Below are positions 55,872 to 64,000 of a DNA stretch of 64,000 bases, one piece after another. The DNA lies in contig NZ_FOOF01000010.1 in assembly GCF_900113115.1 (NCBI RefSeq), forward strand, positions 233,264 to 297,263, in the 5' to 3' direction. The translations under genes were made by a program, and so were the position numbers. Positions within the stretch are counted from its first letter, which is position 1; each line of letters starts with the position of its first letter. This DNA comes from Duganella sp. CF458 (GTDB taxonomy: Bacteria > Pseudomonadota > Gammaproteobacteria > Burkholderiales > Burkholderiaceae_D). The notes under the pieces are model-generated. The model saw nothing but the letters and a program-made list of their open reading frames with translations. It searched no databases and had not been told where the DNA came from.

Positions 55872-58800
55872 ATGGCAAAGTTCTTTATCGACCGCCCCGT
55901 GTTCGCGTGGGTGATCGCCCTCTTCATCCTGCTGGGTGGAGCGCTGGCGATCACCATGCTGCCGGTGGCGCAGTACCCGACCATTGCACCGCCATCGATC
56001 GTGGTCAGCGCCACCTACCCTGGCGCCACCGCGCAGGTACTGGACGACTCGGTCACCTCCGTGATCGAACAGGAGATGAATGGCGCCGACGGCCTGCAAT
56101 ACGTGGAGTCGCAAAGCGATTCGAGCGGCTCCGTCAGCATCACCGTCACCTTCCAGCCGGGCACCAACCCCGACCTGGCAGCGGTGGACGTGCAGAACCG
56201 CATCAAGCGGGTCGAATCGCGCCTGCCGCAAGCGGTGATCCAGCAAGGCGTGCAGGTCAACAAGGCGCGCTCCAACATCCTGATGTTCGTCGGCGCCTAC
56301 TCGGCCGATGGCAGCATGGATCCGACAGCGATCGGCGACTACCTGGCGCGCAACGTGCTCAATGAGGTCAAGCGCCTGCCAGGCGTGGGCCAGGCCCAGT
56401 TGTTCGGTACCGAGCGTTCGATGCGCATCTGGGTCGATCCCGACAAACTGACCGGCTACAAGCTCAATATGAGCGACGTCACCGCCGCGATCCGCCAGCA
56501 GAACGCCAACGTGGCCGGTGGCACGGTGGGCGACCTGCCCAACACGCGCGCCCAGGCCTGGTTTGCTCCCGTGGTGGTGACTGGCCAGCTGACATCCATC
56601 GAGGAATTCGGCAAGATCGTGCTGCGCGCCAACCGCGACGGCTCGCTGGTGCGCCTGCGCGACGTGGCCCGCATGGAGCTGGGCGGCTCCAGCTACAGCA
56701 TCAGCGCGCGCCTGAACGGACAGCCTTTCGTTGCCATCGCCGTGCAGCAATCATTGACCGGCAATGCGCTGGCCACTGCCACCATCGTGCGTGAAAAGAT
56801 GGACGAGCTGCAGAAATACTTCCCGCCCGGCTTGAAGTACACCGTGCCCTACGACACCTCTCTGTTCGTCAAGATCTCCATCGAGGAAGTGGTCAAGACC
56901 CTGCTGGAAGCGGTGGCCCTGGTGTTCCTGGTGATGTACGTGTTCCTGCAGAACATCCGCTACACCCTGATCCCGACCATCGTGGTACCGGTAGCGCTGA
57001 TGGGTACCTTCGCCGCCATGCAGGTGTTCGGCTTCTCGATCAACGTGCTGACCATGTTCGGCATGGTGCTGGCCATCGGCATCCTGGTCGACGATGCGAT
57101 CGTAGTGGTGGAGAACGTCGAACGCATCATGAGCGAGGAAGGGCTGTCGCCGCGCGAAGCGACGCGCAAGGCCATGTCGCAGATCACCGGCGCGATCATC
57201 GGCATCACGCTGGTGCTGATCGCGGTCTTCATCCCGATGGCATTCTTCGGCGGCGCCGTTGGCGCCATCTACCGCCAGTTCTCGCTGTCGATGGTATCGG
57301 CCATGGTGTTCTCGGCGCTGATGGCGCTGTCGCTGACGCCGGCGCTGTGCGCGACCATGTTGAAGCCGGTTGAAGCCGGCCACCATCACGCCAAGACCGG
57401 CATCTTCGGCTGGTTCAATCGCGCCTTCGCCGTCACCGCGACCCGCTACCAGGGCTGGGTGGCGAAGATCCTGACGCGCACCGGACGCTTCCTGCTGATC
57501 TTTGCAGCGCTGCTGGGCATCGTGGCCTGGCTCTACGTGCGCCTGCCCTCCTCCTTCCTGCCGAATGAAGACCAGGGCTATATCATCGCCAATGTCCAGT
57601 TGCCGCCAGGCGCTTCGCGCAACCGCGCCGAGGCGGTGCTGGCCGAGGTGGATGCCTACTTCCGCGCCCAGCCGGGCGTGGCGCGCACCATTGCGGTGGC
57701 AGGCTTCAGCTTCTCCGGCAATGGCCAGAACGCCGGCCTGGTGTTCGTGCCGCTGAAAGACTGGAAGGAGCGCGGCCCCGACCAGTCGGCCGATGCGATT
57801 GCCGGCCGCTCCTTCGGCGGCCTGGCCCACATCCAGGATGCGCAAGTGTTCGCACTGAGCCCGCCGCCGATCCGCGAGCTTGGCAACGCCACCGGCATTA
57901 CAGCCCGCCTGCAGGACCGCGGCGGCCTGGGCCACGAGGCACTGCTGGCGGCACGTAACCAGCTGCTCGAGCTGGCGGGCAAAAGCACGATCCTGACCGG
58001 TATGCGTCCTGAAGGCCTGGAAGATGCGCCGCAGCTGCAGGTGGACATCGACCGCGAAAAAGCCAATGCGCTGGGCGTATCGTTCGCCGATATCACCGCC
58101 ACGCTGGGTACGGCGTTCGGCTCGTCGTATGTGAACGATTTCGCCAGCAGCGGGCGCCAGCAGCGCGTGATCGTGCAGGCCGACCAGCAACGGCGCATGC
58201 AGCCCGAGGACATCCTGCGCCTCAACGTACGCAGCAGCACCGGTACGATGGTGCCGTTCGCCTCGTTCTCCAGTACGCGCTGGGTGACCGGCCCGATCCA
58301 GCTGGTACGCTACAACGGCTATCCGGCCTACCGCCTGAGCGCCGGTGCCGCGCCGGGCCACTCCACCGGCGAGGCCATGGAGGAACTGTTACGCCTGGCT
58401 GAACAACTGCCGCCAGGCTTCGGCATCGAGTGGACCGGCCAATCGGCCGAGGAACGCCTGTCCGGATCGCAAGCGCCGGCGCTGTTTGCACTGTCGATGC
58501 TGGCCGCCTTCCTGGTGCTCGCCGCGCTGTACGAATCGGAGTCGATCCCGGTCGCCGTGCTGCTGGTGGTGCCACTGGGCGTGCTCGGTGCACTGCTGGG
58601 GGCGCATATCCGCGACCTGCCGAACGACGTGTACTTCAAGGTCGGCCTGATTGCGATTATCGGCTTGTCGGCCAAGAACGCGATCCTGATCATCGAGTTC
58701 GCCAAGGACCTGCAAGCCCAGGGCAAGGGGCTGATCGAGGCGACGCTGGAAGCCGTGCACCTGCGCTTCCGTCCGATCATCATGACGTCCCTGGCCTTCA

Positions 58801-59018
58801 TCCTCGGCGTGCTGCCGCTGGTGATCGCTTCCGGTGCCGGCTCGGCCTCGCAGCGCGCCATCGGTACCGGCGTGATGGGCGGCATGATTACCGCCACCGT
58901 GCTGGCGGTGTTCCTGGTGCCTGTCTTCTTTGTGGTCGTGCGCCGCATCTTCAAAGGCAGCGAACGCCAACGCCGCCTGGCCGCGCATGAACTGGATCTT
59001 CCGGAGTCGAAACAATGA
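55872..59018 (+). CDS. RND efflux transporter permease (AcrB/MexB-like, HAE1)
   Basis: The proton-driven inner-membrane pump of 1048 residues, about the size of AcrB. Twelve membrane segments and two large periplasmic loops are expected. The proton-relay aspartates lie in GILVDDAIVVVENVER as Asp407 and Asp408, the same numbers as in E. coli AcrB, and the partner Lys is in LSAKNAIL. The N-terminus AKFFIDRPVFAWVIA is typical of the HAE1 group exporting drugs and hydrophobic compounds. The outer-membrane gene begins 4 bases before its end (ATGA overlap). Confidence 0.97.
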   Translation: MAKFFIDRPVFAWVIALFILLGGALAITMLPVAQYPTIAPPSIVVSATYPGATAQVLDDSVTSVIEQEMNGADGLQYVESQSDSSGSVSITVTFQPGTNPDLAAVDVQNRIKRVESRLPQAVIQQGVQVNKARSNILMFVGAYSADGSMDPTAIGDYLARNVLNEVKRLPGVGQAQLFGTERSMRIWVDPDKLTGYKLNMSDVTAAIRQQNANVAGGTVGDLPNTRAQAWFAPVVVTGQLTSIEEFGKIVLRANRDGSLVRLRDVARMELGGSSYSISARLNGQPFVAIAVQQSLTGNALATATIVREKMDELQKYFPPGLKYTVPYDTSLFVKISIEEVVKTLLEAVALVFLVMYVFLQNIRYTLIPTIVVPVALMGTFAAMQVFGFSINVLTMFGMVLAIGILVDDAIVVVENVERIMSEEGLSPREATRKAMSQITGAIIGITLVLIAVFIPMAFFGGAVGAIYRQFSLSMVSAMVFSALMALSLTPALCATMLKPVEAGHHHAKTGIFGWFNRAFAVTATRYQGWVAKILTRTGRFLLIFAALLGIVAWLYVRLPSSFLPNEDQGYIIANVQLPPGASRNRAEAVLAEVDAYFRAQPGVARTIAVAGFSFSGNGQNAGLVFVPLKDWKERGPDQSADAIAGRSFGGLAHIQDAQVFALSPPPIRELGNATGITARLQDRGGLGHEALLAARNQLLELAGKSTILTGMRPEGLEDAPQLQVDIDREKANALGVSFADITATLGTAFGSSYVNDFASSGRQQRVIVQADQQRRMQPEDILRLNVRSSTGTMVPFASFSSTRWVTGPIQLVRYNGYPAYRLSAGAAPGHSTGEAMEELLRLAEQLPPGFGIEWTGQSAEERLSGSQAPALFALSMLAAFLVLAALYESESIPVAVLLVVPLGVLGALLGAHIRDLPNDVYFKVGLIAIIGLSAKNAILIIEFAKDLQAQGKGLIEATLEAVHLRFRPIIMTSLAFILGVLPLVIASGAGSASQRAIGTGVMGGMITATVLAVFLVPVFFVVVRRIFKGSERQRRLAAHELDLPESKQ

Positions 59019-60481
59019 TGAAGCCCGCCTCTCCCGCTTCCCCCGCGTTCCGCGCGCTGGCCGCCTCGCTGCTGCTGGCCGGTGCAGTTTCGGGATGCTC
59101 GATGGCGCCAACCTATCAGCGCCCCGCCGCACCGATCGCCGACACCTTCGCCGCCCTACCGGCCGCCGTCGGCGCTGCCGGTAGTAACGCATCCGCCGGC
59201 GCGACGCTGTCCGCTGCAGACACCGGCTGGCGCACCTTCTTCCCTGATGGCCGCCTTCAGCAACTCATCACGACAGCGCTGGAAAACAACCGCGACCTGC
59301 GCATCGCCGCCCTGCGCATCGAGGAAGCACGTGGCGCCTACCGCATCCAGCGCGCCGACCGCCTGCCGACGCTGAACGCCACGCTCAGCGAGTCGCGCAG
59401 CCGCTCGCCCGGCTTCGCCAACTCGAACAGCCAGGCACAGGTCAACGAACGCTTTGACGCGGGCCTTGGGATATCGGCCTTCGAACTCGACTTTTTCGGC
59501 AGGGTGAAAAGCCTGAGCGACTCCGCCCTCGCCAGCTACCTGGCAACGGAAGAAGCCAGGCAAGCAGCCCAGATCAGCCTGGTCGCCGAAGTCGCCAAGG
59601 CTTACTACACGGAGCGCGCCTTCGCCGAACAGCAAACGCTGGCCGAAAGCACGTACGACGCCCGCAAGCGCACCTTCGAACTGACGAAACAGCGCGTCGA
59701 AGGCGGCGCCTCCTCGCGCCTCGACCTGCGCTCCAACGAGCAGCAGATGGAGACCGCGCGTGCCTCTGCCCTCGCCCTTGCACGCCAGCGGGCGCAAGCC
59801 ACCAATGCCCTGGCCCTGCTGGTCGGCCAGGCGCTGCCGGCGGGTACAGCGAGCGGCGGCCCCGCCCCGACGGAGGACGCCCAGGCTGACGCCATGTCCG
59901 CCCTGACGGCCGGACTGCCTTCCGACCTGCTGGCCAACCGCCCCGACATCCGCGCCGCCGAGCAGCGCCTGAAAGCCGCCAACGCCAACATCGGCGCCGC
60001 CCGCGCCGCCTTCTTCCCGCGCCTTACGCTGACCACCTCGATCGGCAGCGCCAGCCGCGATTTCAGCGGCTTGTTCGAAAGCGGCAGCAGCACCTGGAGC
60101 TTTGCCCCGCAACTGGTGCTGCCGATCTTCGACACCGGCCGCAACCTCGCCAATCTCGACGTCAGCCACGCCCGCAAGAACATCGCCGTGGCCGACTACG
60201 AGAAGACCATCCAGCAAGCCTTCCGCGAAGTAGCCGACGCCCTGGCCGCCCGCAGCTACCTCGGTGAACAGGTCGCCGCCCAGCGCGCGGTACAGGACGC
60301 CCAGGCCGAGCGCCTGCGTCTATTACAATTACGCTTTGAAAACGGGGTCGCCAGCTCGCTCGACGTGCTCGATGCCCAACGCGAATTGTTCACCGCGGAG
60401 CAGGCCCTGGTCCAGGCACGCCTGCTGCGCACAACCAGCGCCATCGATCTATACCGGGCGCTTGGAGGAGGTTTGAAGTAG
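59015..60481 (+). CDS. outer-membrane efflux channel lipoprotein (NodT/OprM-like)
   Basis: A TolC-type outer-membrane factor of 488 residues with lipobox VSGC (Cys28). The internal repeat expected of the family is present: the first half contains NRDLRIAALRIEEARGAYRIQRADRLP and the second NIGAARAAFFPRLTLTTSIGSASRDFSGLF. It completes the tripartite pump with the two genes upstream. The start overlaps the permease gene by 4 bases, and its stop overlaps the GTG of the next gene by one base (TAGTG). Confidence 0.95.
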   Translation: MMKPASPASPAFRALAASLLLAGAVSGCSMAPTYQRPAAPIADTFAALPAAVGAAGSNASAGATLSAADTGWRTFFPDGRLQQLITTALENNRDLRIAALRIEEARGAYRIQRADRLPTLNATLSESRSRSPGFANSNSQAQVNERFDAGLGISAFELDFFGRVKSLSDSALASYLATEEARQAAQISLVAEVAKAYYTERAFAEQQTLAESTYDARKRTFELTKQRVEGGASSRLDLRSNEQQMETARASALALARQRAQATNALALLVGQALPAGTASGGPAPTEDAQADAMSALTAGLPSDLLANRPDIRAAEQRLKAANANIGAARAAFFPRLTLTTSIGSASRDFSGLFESGSSTWSFAPQLVLPIFDTGRNLANLDVSHARKNIAVADYEKTIQQAFREVADALAARSYLGEQVAAQRAVQDAQAERLRLLQLRFENGVASSLDVLDAQRELFTAEQALVQARLLRTTSAIDLYRALGGGLK

Positions 60482-61554
60482 TGGATTCACCGATCAGTAT
60501 CCGGCTCGGCCAGCGCGCCCGCCAGCGCATCGAGCGCGAAGGCTTGCAGGCCGCCGACATCGCCATCATCCCTGCTGCGGCAGGCGGACCCAAAGGCCTG
60601 ATCCTGAACGGCATCGACCAATGGATGTTCGGCGAGTGGCTGAAGCAGGCGCCGCGCAAACGGCGCCTGATCGGTGCTTCCATCGGCGCCTGGCGCATGG
60701 CAGCCGGCGCCTTCCATGATCCCGTGGCCGCGCACCAGCGCCTGGCCCACCACTACGCTCACCAGACTTACCCGGAAAAGGTCGATGACGCCTACGTCAG
60801 CCGCGTCATCCGCGGCCTGCTGGACAGCGTGCTCGATGGCCGCGGCGGTGAAATGCTGACCAATCCCGATTACCTGCTATCGGTGATCACCGTGCGCGGA
60901 ATCGGCCCGCTGGCCCGCACGCGCGGCAGCCGCTGGCGCGAAATGGCGGGCTTCCTGCGCGCCGCCGCCGGCAACGCCGTCTCGCGCAGCCGCCTGGCCG
61001 GCGCCATGGAACGCGTGGTCTTCCACGACACCCGCGACGACGCGGCCTGGCTGCGCAACAGCTTCGACGCCTTTGTCTCGCACTATGTCGGCCTGTCGGA
61101 ACAGAACCTGCATTCCGCCCTGCTCGCCTCAGGCTCGATTCCGCTGGTGCTGCAAGCGGTCAGCGACATCCACGGCGCACCACCCGGCGACTACTGGGAC
61201 GGCGGCTTGATCGACTACCATCTGCACCTGCCCTACCAGCGCGACGAAGGCCTGGTGCTGTACCCGCACTTCACCGACCATATCGTACCGGGCTGGCTCG
61301 ATAAATCGATGCCGTGGCGGCGTGCCCGCGACAGCGCGCTGGACAACGTGATTTTGGTGTCGCCATCGCCATCCTTCGTGGCGCGCCTGCCGAACCGCAA
61401 ACTGCCGGACCGCACGGACTTCAAGCACTACGGCCAGGACCACGCCGCCCGCATCCGCGACTGGACTCATGCGATCGGCGAAAGCCAGCGCATGGCCGAC
61501 GCGCTGGCCGCGTGGGCCGAAAAACCGAATCTGAACGTAGCTCAGCAGTTTTAA
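60481..61554 (+). CDS. patatin-like hydrolase, last gene of the efflux operon
   Basis: A 357-residue protein with patatin-type Ser-Asp dyad features: oxyanion loop GGPKG at 35-39, nucleophile elbow GASIG at 65-69 (Ser67) and the Asp in YWDGGLIDYH in the C-terminal half. Patatins are lipid acyl hydrolases. There is no signal peptide, so it would act in the cytoplasm or at the inner membrane. GTG at 60481 is the only start consistent with the preceding stop (TAGTG), and translational coupling to the pump channel gene is likely. Why an efflux operon should carry a lipid hydrolase is unclear. Confidence 0.85.
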   Translation: MDSPISIRLGQRARQRIEREGLQAADIAIIPAAAGGPKGLILNGIDQWMFGEWLKQAPRKRRLIGASIGAWRMAAGAFHDPVAAHQRLAHHYAHQTYPEKVDDAYVSRVIRGLLDSVLDGRGGEMLTNPDYLLSVITVRGIGPLARTRGSRWREMAGFLRAAAGNAVSRSRLAGAMERVVFHDTRDDAAWLRNSFDAFVSHYVGLSEQNLHSALLASGSIPLVLQAVSDIHGAPPGDYWDGGLIDYHLHLPYQRDEGLVLYPHFTDHIVPGWLDKSMPWRRARDSALDNVILVSPSPSFVARLPNRKLPDRTDFKHYGQDHAARIRDWTHAIGESQRMADALAAWAEKPNLNVAQQF

Positions 61555-61648
61555 GCTAGGTGTTACTCCTTGTTGCAGCCTTGCAACGGGATATCTACCA
61601 CGCAACTATTCAGGTGCATACTAGAACTCCAACTCAGTGGAGGCTTGT

Positions 61649-63454
61649 ATGCAATTCCTGTCCCAGCTCCGTATTGGGCCCCGCCTTGCGGCGGGCTTCG
61701 GCATCGTCCTGCTGTTGTCGGCCATCGGCACCAGCTATGCCCTTTACCATTCCAACGAAACCGCCAACGCCACGCGCGCCATGATGGATCGGCCGCTGGC
61801 CAAGGAGCGCATCGTGTCGGACTGGTATGTGCTGATCTACTCGGCCATCGCACGCACCCAGATGATTTCACGCAGCAGCGATGCCGAACTGTCGAACACT
61901 TTCGCCACCGCGATTGCCGACAGCGCCAAGCGCGGTGCCGAACTGTTGAAATCCATCGAGGGCCTGCTGGAGACGGATGAGGAACGCAAGATCTACCAGG
62001 ACGCGGTTACCATTCGCGGCAAATACCAGGACGCGAAAAACCAGGTAATGAACGCCAAGAAGGCTGGCGACGCCGCGGAAGGCGAACGCCTGTACCGCGA
62101 AGTGTTCGATCCTGCGGCCAAGGCTTACCAGGAGAAGGTGAAGGAACTGCTGGCGCAGCAGCGCAAAGCCATCGACGCCACCGCAGCCGGCATCAACGAA
62201 GCCAACGCGCGCAGCAACCGCCTGATGCTCACGCTCGGCGTCCTGCTGCTGGCCTTTGGCGCCTGGGCCGCCTGGGTTATCTCGCGCAGTATCACCGTAC
62301 CGCTGAATTCCGCACTTGGCATCGCCAACACCGTGGCGGAAGGCGACCTGACCACGCGTTTCGACGAACACACCGCCCGGGATGAAATCGGGGACCTCAT
62401 GAAGGCCCTGCGCGGCATGAACGATGCGCTGCGCCGCGTGGTGAGCCAGGTGCAGACCGGCACCACTGCAATCGCCACCGCTTCCAGCGAAATTGCGGAG
62501 GGCAACCTGGACCTCTCCTCGCGCACCGAACAGCAAGCCAGCTCGCTCGAAGAAACCGCGTCCTCAATGGAGGAACTGACCTCCACCGTGCGCCAGAACG
62601 CCGACAACGCCAACCAGGCCAACCAGTTGGCGCAGGCGGCATCGGACGTGGCGGCACGCGGCGGCGAGATCGTCGGCCAGGTGGTACAGACCATGGGCTC
62701 CATCGACGCGTCCTCGCGCAAGATCGTCGACATTATCGGCACCATCGACGGTATCGCGTTCCAGACCAACATCCTCGCGCTGAATGCCGCCGTCGAAGCG
62801 GCGCGCGCCGGCGAGCAAGGCCGCGGCTTCGCCGTGGTCGCTTCCGAAGTGCGTAACCTGGCCCAACGCTCGGCCGCTGCAGCGAGGGAAATCAAGGAGC
62901 TGATCGACAACTCCGTGGTGCAGGTCAACGCCGGCACCTCGCTGGTGCAACAGGCCGGCACCACCATGGGTGAAGTGGTGACCAGCGTGCGCCGCGTGAC
63001 CGACATCATGGGCGAGATCACATCCGCCAGCCGCGAACAGAGCGTGGGCATCGATGAAGTGAACCAGGCCATCGGCCAGATGGACCAGGTGACGCAGCAG
63101 AACGCCGCCTTGGTGGAAGAAGCCGCCGCCGCTGCCGCCAGCATGCAGGAGCAGGCCGCCCAGCTCGCGCAAGTCGCCGCCTCGTTCAAACTTGGTACGG
63201 ACGCAGTAGCCCGCTGGAGCGCCCAGCCCCGAGCTGCCGCACGCGCTGTCGAATACGGAGCAAGAGATGGCAGTGCCGCTTCGTCCGAAGGATCTTCGGC
63301 ACGCACGAAACGCCTCACCGCCCCTGATCAACGCGCCAGTTCACGCGCAGCAGCGAGCGATGCGAGCACCACTGCCGACCGTACTTCCGACCGCCGCAGC
63401 AAAACCGAACGTCGCACGCCTGCAGCGGCCAACGATGAATGGGAAGAATTCTGA
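61649..63454 (+). CDS. methyl-accepting chemotaxis protein
   Basis: A 601-residue chemoreceptor. TM1 is about 10-30; a four-helix-bundle-type periplasmic sensor of about 150 residues (30-185) follows, then TM2 (about 188-208). HAMP is about 209-262, and the long signalling coiled coil has the conserved hairpin tip [33 protein letters not shown]. The last five residues before the stop are EWEEF, a CheR/CheB-tethering pentapeptide (x-W-x-x-F), so this is probably a high-abundance adapting receptor. GGAGG lies 7 bases before the chosen ATG. The 94 bases before it show no clear flagellar sigma-28 promoter. Confidence 0.96.
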   Translation: MQFLSQLRIGPRLAAGFGIVLLLSAIGTSYALYHSNETANATRAMMDRPLAKERIVSDWYVLIYSAIARTQMISRSSDAELSNTFATAIADSAKRGAELLKSIEGLLETDEERKIYQDAVTIRGKYQDAKNQVMNAKKAGDAAEGERLYREVFDPAAKAYQEKVKELLAQQRKAIDATAAGINEANARSNRLMLTLGVLLLAFGAWAAWVISRSITVPLNSALGIANTVAEGDLTTRFDEHTARDEIGDLMKALRGMNDALRRVVSQVQTGTTAIATASSEIAEGNLDLSSRTEQQASSLEETASSMEELTSTVRQNADNANQANQLAQAASDVAARGGEIVGQVVQTMGSIDASSRKIVDIIGTIDGIAFQTNILALNAAVEAARAGEQGRGFAVVASEVRNLAQRSAAAAREIKELIDNSVVQVNAGTSLVQQAGTTMGEVVTSVRRVTDIMGEITSASREQSVGIDEVNQAIGQMDQVTQQNAALVEEAAAAAASMQEQAAQLAQVAASFKLGTDAVARWSAQPRAAARAVEYGARDGSAASSEGSSARTKRLTAPDQRASSRAAASDASTTADRTSDRRSKTERRTPAAANDEWEEF

Positions 63455-63623
63455 GGCGCCGGCCGGGGTCAGTTAGTCCGAGGTTGGTCTGGTCCTGCAT
63501 CCAAGGCGACCGGCAGGTACCGCCCCATTGCGGACCTTCGTGATTCTACAAAACAGTCGCTCAACGTTTGCCATGAAAGGCGGCGCGTGGCTTGTTGGGC
63601 GATGGAAGCGTTAGGCAGCGCTC

Positions 63624-63929
63624 TCAATACAAGATAAGCTTTCGCGATGTGCGCAACTCTCGATTTTGATGCGAGCCATCTGGCATTAAGACCCGTACCG
63701 AGATTTTTGCCGAGACTTCGTAGTCGCCCCGAACCAACCCGCGTGGAGTTTCATCGAATTCCAAGGCATCAACCGCGAGCACCACCTCGGTGCCAGCCTT
63801 GACCACGCTTGCTGCGCCTCCGAGGCTAGTGATGTTCTTGACGTAGCCAACAATGTATTGATTGTCCACTTGGTTCTCGACGAGGCATGCGGTCACGTTG
63901 ATTGAGGTAAGCGTCCAGCGCGACCACAT
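63624..63929 (-). CDS. weakly supported open frame, unknown
   Basis: A 101-codon frame with an in-frame stop 8 codons upstream and no Shine-Dalgarno site. The product is beta-rich (YIVGYVKNITSLGG, AKISVRVLMPDG) with one Cys and no signal or membrane segment. The surrounding 500 bases, including the gene-free 63455-63623, are clearly less GC-rich than the rest of the window, which could mean foreign DNA or simply an intergenic zone. I cannot assign a function; it may not be a real gene. Confidence 0.35.
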   Translation of the reverse strand: MWSRWTLTSINVTACLVENQVDNQYIVGYVKNITSLGGAASVVKAGTEVVLAVDALEFDETPRGLVRGDYEVSAKISVRVLMPDGSHQNRELRTSRKLILY

Positions 63930-64000
63930 ATGAAAGTTGGCAAGGCCTGGTCAAACTTCGGTTTTCACTTTGGAGAACCGGATGGCAAATCAGGAACGAG

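Overview
The window is high-GC, densely packed chromosomal DNA from a betaproteobacterium, most likely an Oxalobacteraceae member of the Massilia/Duganella/Janthinobacterium group. This rests on the pyrG-kdsA order, the Entner-Doudoroff locus headed by pgi with a HexR-type regulator, two RNA polymerase-era stress modules typical of aquatic and soil Burkholderiales, and GGGGTCAG-type intergenic palindromes. Taxonomy is inferred from protein resemblance, not from a marker search. I see about 58 protein genes and no rRNA, tRNA, CRISPR array, transposase or prophage gene.

Layout, left to right. 1-5,000: kdsA (cut by the window edge) and pyrG, a PRC-barrel protein, a GNAT acetyltransferase and two tandem paralogous lipoproteins. 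5,000-13,100: SOS polymerase dnaE2 under a LexA box, an atypical PhzF-like protein, a TonB-dependent receptor, a small protein, and a pantetheine-phosphate adenylyltransferase/HD-hydrolase fusion. 13,000-17,250: an envelope and protein-stress block (two-component system, HtrA-type protease, Hsp20 with a candidate RNA thermometer). 17,300-23,600: M61 peptidase, GST, alpha/beta hydrolase, GlxA-type regulator, di-haem peroxidase with a YtkA-like lipoprotein. 23,700-34,600: imuA-imuB under a second LexA box, an antiporter, a NadR-like enzyme, a second PRC-barrel protein, hrpA, argA and yggX. 34,600-42,400: rpiA, a receiver/CheC/diguanylate-cyclase operon, an acyl-CoA dehydrogenase-like enzyme, a GlcG-like protein and several membrane proteins.

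42,400-50,100 is the Entner-Doudoroff/pentose-phosphate entry locus. edd-eda plus a zincin run leftward, and pgi-lactonase-zwf-hexR run rightward. Two HexR-like palindromes lie in the shared control region. Together with rpiA and tal elsewhere in the window, this covers glucose-6-phosphate oxidation, KDPG cleavage and part of the non-oxidative pentose branch. 50,100-54,600: a second diguanylate cyclase of the same design, a DUF4242 protein, a DadA-like oxidase and tal. 54,600-63,500: an RND tripartite efflux operon whose last gene is a patatin-like hydrolase, then a chemoreceptor. The last 500 bases are visibly less GC-rich and hold only one weak open frame.

The points most worth a second look are these: the split SOS mutasome (dnaE2 about 15 kb from imuAB, each with its own LexA box); the receiver-CheC-diguanylate cyclase operon; the CoaD-HD fusion; the PhzF-like protein lacking the usual catalytic Glu; the ROSE-like hairpin ahead of hsp20; and three large intergenic palindromes, one of them an 81-base perfect inverted repeat. 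No gene-free stretch exceeds 300 bases.
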